Source of the DNA: Jatrophihabitans endophyticus
GTDB taxonomy: Bacteria > Actinomycetota > Actinomycetes > Mycobacteriales > Jatrophihabitantaceae
DNA: 64,000 nt
Assembly: GCF_900129455.1 (NCBI RefSeq)
Contig: NZ_FQVU01000004.1
Coordinates: forward strand, 248,001-312,000
Reading direction: 5' to 3'
The translations under genes and the position numbers were made by a program. Position 1 is the first letter of the stretch; every line of letters begins with the position of its first letter. Below the pieces are notes generated by a model, which did not search any database, had not been told where the DNA came from, and saw only the letters and a program-made list of their open reading frames with translations. Below are positions 59,606 through 64,000 of the stretch, piece after piece.

Positions 59606-59980
59606 TCAGGGGCGTACCGCCACGTCGACGAGGAACCGGTGGCCCGTCGAGCGGCCGGCGCCGTCCTCGGTGGCGGCGACGTCCCGCGTGCGGCACTCGA
59701 TGCGCAGACTTCCGTCGGGGCGCCGGGTCTGCCGCTCGAGCACGGCACCGATCGCGGTGATGCGGCCGCGGACGCGACACCGGCGACCGGGACCGTTGCC
59801 GTAGGTCTGCGCGTCGATCGAGTCGAAGAGCTCGGCGCCCAGCGCGGCGCGGAACTCCTCGTCGGGCGACTCGGCCCGGAAGTCGGACGCGCCGCGGTCG
59901 AAGTCGTCGCCGACGCGCAGCACGACGGCGTCCTCGCTCGACCAGTCGCCGAGCTCCCACTCGTCGACGAGGATCCGCAC
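59606..59980 (-). CDS. Hypothetical protein
   Basis: The 124-residue frame begins VRILVDEWELGDWSSEDAVV and contains GRRCRVRGRITAIGAVLERQ, with good codon usage for this DNA. No family was recognised; a start further upstream (to 60058) is possible, though that part is Arg/Pro/Gln-rich and looks non-coding. It converges on the small CxxC gene, with a TGTGTCGACACA palindrome between them. Confidence 0.5.
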   Translation of the reverse strand: MRILVDEWELGDWSSEDAVVLRVGDDFDRGASDFRAESPDEEFRAALGAELFDSIDAQTYGNGPGRRCRVRGRITAIGAVLERQTRRPDGSLRIECRTRDVAATEDGAGRSTGHRFLVDVAVRP

Positions 59981-60449
59981 GAGTCGCCATGATGCCTGCT
60001 CGGCCGGTCCCGGCCGGTCCCGGCCCTGCCGTCGGCGGGCGGGAGTAACCCACGGCACCTCGCGACACCCGGGTCTGGTCGGCCGCCGCGACTCCGCTAG
60101 TCTTCCCCACTGTGTCGGTAGGAAAGCTTATGACGTCGGGTGGCACGGTGACGTGCGCGCTGCCGGCCGACGGCTGCTACCGGCCGCCCGTGGCGCGGTC
60201 GTCCTGTACCGGCGCGGGCACCGTCACGCGGTCACGCGTCCCCGGGCGACGAGCGACGCTCCCGACCTGAGGACGGCGGCCGCCGACCGGCCGGCCCGCC
60301 TCCCGGGACGCGCACCCGCCGTCCGCCCTCGGTCAGCCCCGTCAACCCAGCCAGCTCCAGTCAGCCACGAGACGCGTCCGTGGCTGCCCGCGCGTCCGCT
60401 CGCCCACCGACGGCGCGCGCGTGAGACAGAACGAAACGAGGAACCCGAC
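59981..60449. other. 470-bp region upstream of the Met transporter
   Basis: No gene, no region-A or -B operator, and no SAM-riboswitch core (conserved GGCAACC-type elements) could be found. It should contain the metQ promoter and perhaps that of the 59606 gene. Confidence 0.5.
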
Positions 60450-61406
60450 ATGTCCAACTCCAACTCCACTCCCGGTGCGTCCGCCGAGCCGCAGCTGCCC
60501 GCGCGGCGCCGCAGCCGGCTGCCGGCCGTCGTCGTCGGGGCGGCGGTGGTCGTCGCCGCGCTCGTCGTCGGCCTCGTGGTCGCGCTGAACGGTGGCGACG
60601 ACGACAGCGACGGCCGCACCGTGCGCCTCGGCGTCACCGACGCGTCCGAGCCCTACTGGAAGACCTTCACCACGCTCGCGAAGGACAAGCTCGACATCAC
60701 GGTGAAGCTGGTCAACTTCAGCGACTACAGCCAACCGAACCCCGCGCTGCGCCAGAAGCAGCTGGACCTCAACGAGTTCCAGCACATCCAGTACCTCGCG
60801 AACTACAACGTCACCGCCAAGGACACGTTGCAGCCGATCGGGGCCACGGCCGTCTACCCGCTGCCGCTGTACGCCACCAAGTACGACGAGCCCGCCGACA
60901 TCCCGGCCGGCGCCAAGGTCGTCATCCCCAACGACGCGATCAACGAGGCGCGCGGGCTGCTCGTGCTGCAGGCCGCGAAGCTGCTCACCCTGAAGGACGG
61001 GGGCACGGCGTTCTCCAGCGTGTCCGACATCCAGACGCACAAGGTCGACGTGACCCCCCTCGACGCGTCGCAGACGGCCACCGCGCTGCAGAACGGCTCG
61101 GCGGCGGCGGCCGTCGTCAACAACAACTACGCCACGGCGGCCAAGCTGGCGAAGACGGACGCGATCTTCCACGACGACCCGGCCAGCTCGAGCGCCGCGC
61201 CGTACGTGAACATCTTCGTCGCCCGCGCCGAGGACAAGGCCGACCCGACGTACCTGAAGCTCGCGGCGCTGTACCGCGACCCGGCCGTGCGCAAGGGCGT
61301 GCAGGAGGCGAACGGTGGCACGGCGGTGTTCCGTACGGTCGCGCCGGCCCGGCTGCAGGCCGAGCTGAAGACGGTCGAGGGCCAGGCGCGCAGCGCGAGC
61401 AAGTAG
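60450..61406 (+). CDS. metQ: MetQ/NlpA family substrate-binding protein, membrane-helix anchored
   Basis: The 318-residue protein has a cytosolic basic head (LPARRRSRLPAV), one membrane helix (residues 25-46, VVVGAAVVVAALVVGLVVAL) and an NlpA binding domain: VRLGVTDASEPYWKTF, LRQKQLDLNEFQHIQYL, YPLPLYATKY, IPNDAINEARGLLVLQAAKL and VVNNNYATAA. Family members are usually lipoproteins; here no lipobox Cys is present, so the helix probably is the anchor. The role is methionine (or similar amino acid) binding for MetNI. GAAACGAGG lies 7-15 bases before ATG 60450. Confidence 0.92.
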   Translation: MSNSNSTPGASAEPQLPARRRSRLPAVVVGAAVVVAALVVGLVVALNGGDDDSDGRTVRLGVTDASEPYWKTFTTLAKDKLDITVKLVNFSDYSQPNPALRQKQLDLNEFQHIQYLANYNVTAKDTLQPIGATAVYPLPLYATKYDEPADIPAGAKVVIPNDAINEARGLLVLQAAKLLTLKDGGTAFSSVSDIQTHKVDVTPLDASQTATALQNGSAAAAVVNNNYATAAKLAKTDAIFHDDPASSSAAPYVNIFVARAEDKADPTYLKLAALYRDPAVRKGVQEANGGTAVFRTVAPARLQAELKTVEGQARSASK

Positions 61407-61475
61407 GGCCGACACGCACGCAGGTCCGGCGGTTCCGGCGGAGCCGTCGGGCCTGCGTCGCGAGAGAGGATGAGC

Positions 61476-62522
61476 ATGGCCGAGACAGCCGCGGTGCACG
61501 TCCGGCTGGCCGACGTGACGAAGACCTTCCCCGGGCGGGGGCGCCGGGACGAGTCGGCGACCGCGCTGGCCGGCGTGGACCTCGACGTCCGGCGCGGCGA
61601 GGTGTTCGGCATCGTCGGCCAGTCCGGCGCCGGCAAGAGCACGCTCGTGCGGATGATCAACGGGTTGGAGACGCCGACGTCCGGACGGGTCGTCGTCGCC
61701 GGACACGACCTCACGTCGCTGCGCGGCGCCGAGCAGCGCGCCGCCGTCCGCGACATCGGCATGATCTTCCAGCAGTTCAACCTGTTCCGCTCGCGCACGG
61801 TCGCGGGAAATGTCGCGTATCCGCTCAAAGTCGCCGGCGTACGCCAACCCGAGCGGGACCGCAGGGTGGCCGAGCTGCTCGACTTCGTCGGACTGCTCGC
61901 CCGCGCCCACGATCACCCCGAGCAGCTCTCCGGCGGGCAGAAGCAGCGCGTCGGCATCGCCCGTGCGCTGGCGACCGAGCCGTCGTTGCTGCTCGCGGAC
62001 GAGGCGACGAGCGCGCTCGATCCCGAGACCACCCGCGAGGTGCTCGGCCTGCTGCGTCGCGTCAACCGCGAGCTCGGTGTGACCGTCGTGATCATCACCC
62101 ACGAGATGGACGTCATCCGGGCCATCGCCGACCGCGTGGCCGTCCTGGACGACGGCCGCGTCGCCGAGGTCGGCACCGTCTACGACGTGTTCTCCCGCCC
62201 GCAGACGACGGCGGCGGCCCGGTTCGTGGCCACCGCGCTGCAGGACCGGCCGTCGACCGCGACGCTCGAACGCCTCCGGCTCACCCACCCCGGGCGCATC
62301 GTCACCGTCCGCGTGCGCGACCAGGCCGGGCTGCAGACCACACTGGCGCGGTCGTTCCTCGCCCACGGCGTCGTCGCCGAGATCGTGTTCGGCGGCATCA
62401 GCGAGCTGCAGGATCGCCCGGTCGGCAGCCTGACCTACGAACTCACCGGCGACGACGCCGCGGTCGACGGCCTGCTCGCCGAGCTGCGCGACCGCGGGGT
62501 CGACGTGACCGAAGAGCCCTGA
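61476..62522 (+). CDS. metN: Methionine ABC transporter ATPase with NIL domain
   Basis: The 348-residue ATPase: Walker A GQSGAGKSTLVR, Q-loop FQQFNLFRSRTVAGNVAYPL, signature LSGGQKQRVGIARA, Walker B LLLADEATSALDP, and a C-terminal NIL domain (residues 270-348; VTVRVRDQAGLQTTLARSFL) that binds methionine and inhibits transport in known MetN proteins. ATG 61476 is favoured over 61470 because GAGAGG then lies at a proper distance. Confidence 0.95.
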   Translation: MAETAAVHVRLADVTKTFPGRGRRDESATALAGVDLDVRRGEVFGIVGQSGAGKSTLVRMINGLETPTSGRVVVAGHDLTSLRGAEQRAAVRDIGMIFQQFNLFRSRTVAGNVAYPLKVAGVRQPERDRRVAELLDFVGLLARAHDHPEQLSGGQKQRVGIARALATEPSLLLADEATSALDPETTREVLGLLRRVNRELGVTVVIITHEMDVIRAIADRVAVLDDGRVAEVGTVYDVFSRPQTTAAARFVATALQDRPSTATLERLRLTHPGRIVTVRVRDQAGLQTTLARSFLAHGVVAEIVFGGISELQDRPVGSLTYELTGDDAAVDGLLAELRDRGVDVTEEP

Positions 62523-62523
62523 C

Positions 62524-63183
62524 GTGGACGAGTTCCTGGACAACCTCGCCGTCTTCCGTACCGCGATCGGGCAGACGTTCTACATCGTCACGGTCTCGGT
62601 CGTCGTCGGCGGCCTGCTGGGGCTGGGGCTCGGGCTGACGCTCTACGCCACCCGGCCCGGCAACCTGCTGGGCAACCGGGCGGTGTTCGTCGTCGTCAAC
62701 CTGCTCGTGAACCTGGTGCGTCCGATCCCGTTCGTCATCTTCCTGACCGCGATCCAGCCGCTCATGCTCCGCACGATCGGGACGACGATCGGCACCAACG
62801 CGGTGACCTTCGCGCTGTCGCTGGCGGCGGCGTTCGCGGTGAGCCGCATCGTCGAGCAGAACCTGCTCACCGTCGAGCCGGGGGTCATCGAGGCGGCACG
62901 GGCCGCGGGCGCGCGCCCCATCGGCATCCTGCTCACCGTGCTGGTGCCCGAGGCGCTCGGCCCGATCGTCCTCGGCTACACGTTCATCTTCGTGGCCGTG
63001 GTCGACATGTCGGCCCAGGCGGGGCTCTTCGGCGGCGGCGGCCTGGGCGACTTCGCCATCACCTACGGCTCGCAGCGCTACAACTGGTTCACCGTCTACG
63101 CGAGCGTCGCGACGATCGTCGTCATCGTGCAGGCCGGCCAGTTCCTCGGCAACTGGCTCGCGCGCCGCGCCCTGCGCCGCTGA
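62524..63183 (+). CDS. metI: Methionine ABC transporter permease
   Basis: The 219-residue permease has five membrane helices and the MetI segments ATRPGNLLGNRAVFVVVNLL, RPIPFVIFLTAIQPL, VSRIVEQNLLTVEPGVIEAA and the EAA loop EAARAAGARPIGILLTVLVP. It starts one base after metN (GTG 62524) and forms the channel of the MetNIQ importer. A strong hairpin follows its stop. Confidence 0.95.
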   Translation: MDEFLDNLAVFRTAIGQTFYIVTVSVVVGGLLGLGLGLTLYATRPGNLLGNRAVFVVVNLLVNLVRPIPFVIFLTAIQPLMLRTIGTTIGTNAVTFALSLAAAFAVSRIVEQNLLTVEPGVIEAARAAGARPIGILLTVLVPEALGPIVLGYTFIFVAVVDMSAQAGLFGGGGLGDFAITYGSQRYNWFTVYASVATIVVIVQAGQFLGNWLARRALRR

Positions 63184-63189
63184 GAAAAA

Positions 63190-63234
63190 CTCGTGGCGGC
63201 CGGCTCCGGGTGCACCGGGACCGGCCGCCACGAG
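63190..63234. terminator. Bidirectional intrinsic terminator
   Basis: CTCGTGGCGGCCGG (63190-63203) pairs with the complementary arm ending at 63234; 14 perfect pairs plus four after two mismatches. AAAAA at 63185-63189 gives a U-tract for the minus-strand dehydrogenase; for metI the hairpin follows the stop by six bases. Confidence 0.9.
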
Positions 63235-63251
63235 TGCGGGGGCGGGAGCGG

Positions 63252-64000
63252 TCAGTCGAAGCGGACGACGCCGCGCAGGTTGGTGCCGTTCACGACGTCG
63301 GCGAACGCGTCGTTGACCTGGTCGAGCGTGTACTCGCGGGTGATGGCCTCGTCGAGCTTGAGCTGCCCGCTGCGGTACATGTCGAAGTACCGGGCGAAGT
63401 CCGCCTGCGGGATGCTCGCGCCGTAGAGCGAGCCGTAGAGGGTCTTGTGCAGGGCGACGAACATCGTCGGGTTCATCGGCACGCCGACGTGATCCATCTG
63501 CATCATGCCGATGATCGTCGTGGTGCCCGCCTTGGCGGTGGCCTCGATGGCCTGCCCGATGGTCTCCGGGGTGGAGATCACCTCGAAGGCGTGGTTGACG
63601 CCCTGACCGTCGCGGGTCAGCTCCTTGCACCGCTGGACGACGTCCTCGCGCTCGGTGTTGATGGTGTGCGTGGCGCCGAAGTGCAGCTTGGCCTGCTCGA
63701 GCTTGAAGTCGTTGCGGTCGGCGGCGATGATCGTCGTCGCGCCGGCGACGCGGGCGCCCTGCAGGGCGAACGAGCCGACGCCGCCGCAGCCGAGGACGAG
63801 CACGGACTGGCCGGGCTGCACCTTCGCCCGGTTGAACGGCGCGCCGAAGCCCGTCGCGCCACCGCAGGCGACCAGCGAGATCGGCGCGAACGGCAGGTCG
63901 TCGTCGACCTTGATGACCGACATCTCCGACAGCACGGCGTGCTCGCTCAGCGTGCCGAGGTAACACCACTGCCGGATGCCGTCGCCGTTGGCGTTGCGCA
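63252..64000 (-). CDS. Zinc-binding alcohol dehydrogenase, NDMA-dependent type (5' truncated)
   Basis: The frame is open to the window edge, so about the N-terminal third with the zinc ligands is missing. The visible part has CYLGTLSEHAVLSEMS, VACGGATGFGAPFN, the nucleotide fold VLGCGGVGSFALQGARVAGA, ADRNDFKLEQAKLHFGATH and VNHAFEVISTPETIGQAI. This pattern fits the class III/NDMA-dependent alcohol dehydrogenases of actinobacteria, which hold NAD tightly and in several cases depend on mycofactocin. Subfamily is by recalled similarity. A terminator with U-tract lies 17 bp after the stop. Confidence 0.88.
   Translation of the reverse strand, partial: RNANGDGIRQWCYLGTLSEHAVLSEMSVIKVDDDLPFAPISLVACGGATGFGAPFNRAKVQPGQSVLVLGCGGVGSFALQGARVAGATTIIAADRNDFKLEQAKLHFGATHTINTEREDVVQRCKELTRDGQGVNHAFEVISTPETIGQAIEATAKAGTTTIIGMMQMDHVGVPMNPTMFVALHKTLYGSLYGASIPQADFARYFDMYRSGQLKLDEAITREYTLDQVNDAFADVVNGTNLRGVVRFD

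Noticed and set aside
59981-60449. SAM riboswitch upstream of the methionine transporter
   Set aside because: I looked for conserved SAM-I/SAM-IV core segments and found none; a covariance-model scan would be decisive.
60342-62543. 733-codon minus-strand open frame opposite metQ and metN
   Set aside because: It runs antisense to two recognised genes, has low-complexity composition and no motifs.
1-64000. CRISPR arrays, tRNA, rRNA, insertion sequences or phage genes
   Set aside because: No spaced direct repeats, no recognisable RNA genes and no transposase or integrase were seen on reading both strands.

Overview
The window is high-GC DNA with almost no free intergenic space, frequent ATGA/GTGA start-stop overlaps and many GTG starts. 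Together with F420/LLM-type and PPOX oxidoreductases, a probable mycofactocin-linked SDR, an HtaA heme-binding protein and a DtxR/IdeR-like iron box, this points to a catabolically versatile soil or aquatic actinomycete (Actinomycetota). The genus cannot be resolved from the sequence alone. I saw no rRNA, tRNA, insertion sequence, prophage or CRISPR array.

Region A (1-23.5 kb) is a CoA-thioester catabolic region: SDRs, a split acyl-CoA dehydrogenase (ACAD) pair, a single-chain two-domain ACAD, two CaiB-type CoA-transferase genes (one a tandem fusion), an acyl-CoA synthetase, five crotonase-fold proteins, a cytochrome P450, an LLM flavin oxidoreductase and a DUF35/thiolase-like pair of the ChsH2-Ltp2 type. 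The part list (P450, heteromeric ACAD, hydratase, DUF35 plus Ltp2-like aldolase) resembles the actinobacterial steroid side-chain (igr) toolkit, but with different hydratases, so the substrate may be another bulky or branched acid. A GntR/FCD regulator and a Crp/Fnr regulator are encoded inside. A 20-bp imperfect dyad, GTTATC-N8-GATAAC-like, recurs in at least six promoter regions here. Secreted or miscellaneous genes follow (NHL/Vgb-like beta-propeller, hotdog thioesterase, DoxX, secreted phosphoesterase).

Region I (26.4-30 kb) is a small iron/heme island: a perfect TTAGGCATGCCTAA box precedes a secreted neocarzinostatin-fold protein and a large membrane-anchored HtaA-domain protein.

Region B (30-59.5 kb) looks like one regulon. 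Seven near-identical operators, consensus YTGACCGTACGTACGGTMAG, sit in front of nearly every transcription unit, and a KstR2-like TetR regulator is encoded at 57.2 kb. The units hold a split ACAD10/11-like system (APH-fold kinase plus ACAD), another ACAD, five SDRs counting those at 33.5, 48.3, 49.1 and 49.8 kb with related oxidoreductases, PrpD, two acyl-CoA synthetases, a second DUF35/thiolase-like pair, a zinc alcohol dehydrogenase, a crotonase, a 2-oxoacid dehydrogenase E2-E1alpha-E1beta set, a complete P450 electron chain (ferredoxin reductase 44.2 kb, 3Fe-4S ferredoxin 48.1 kb, P450 58.0 kb) and a branched-chain-amino-acid-type ABC importer whose two permeases and first ATPase are fused into one 901-residue protein. 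The natural reading is uptake, P450 hydroxylation, alcohol/ketone oxidation, CoA activation and beta-oxidation/aldol or oxidative-decarboxylation cleavage of one unidentified compound.

The right edge (60-64 kb) has a MetQ-MetN-MetI methionine-type ABC importer with an unusual transmembrane-anchored binding protein, and a truncated zinc alcohol dehydrogenase of the NDMA-dependent type.
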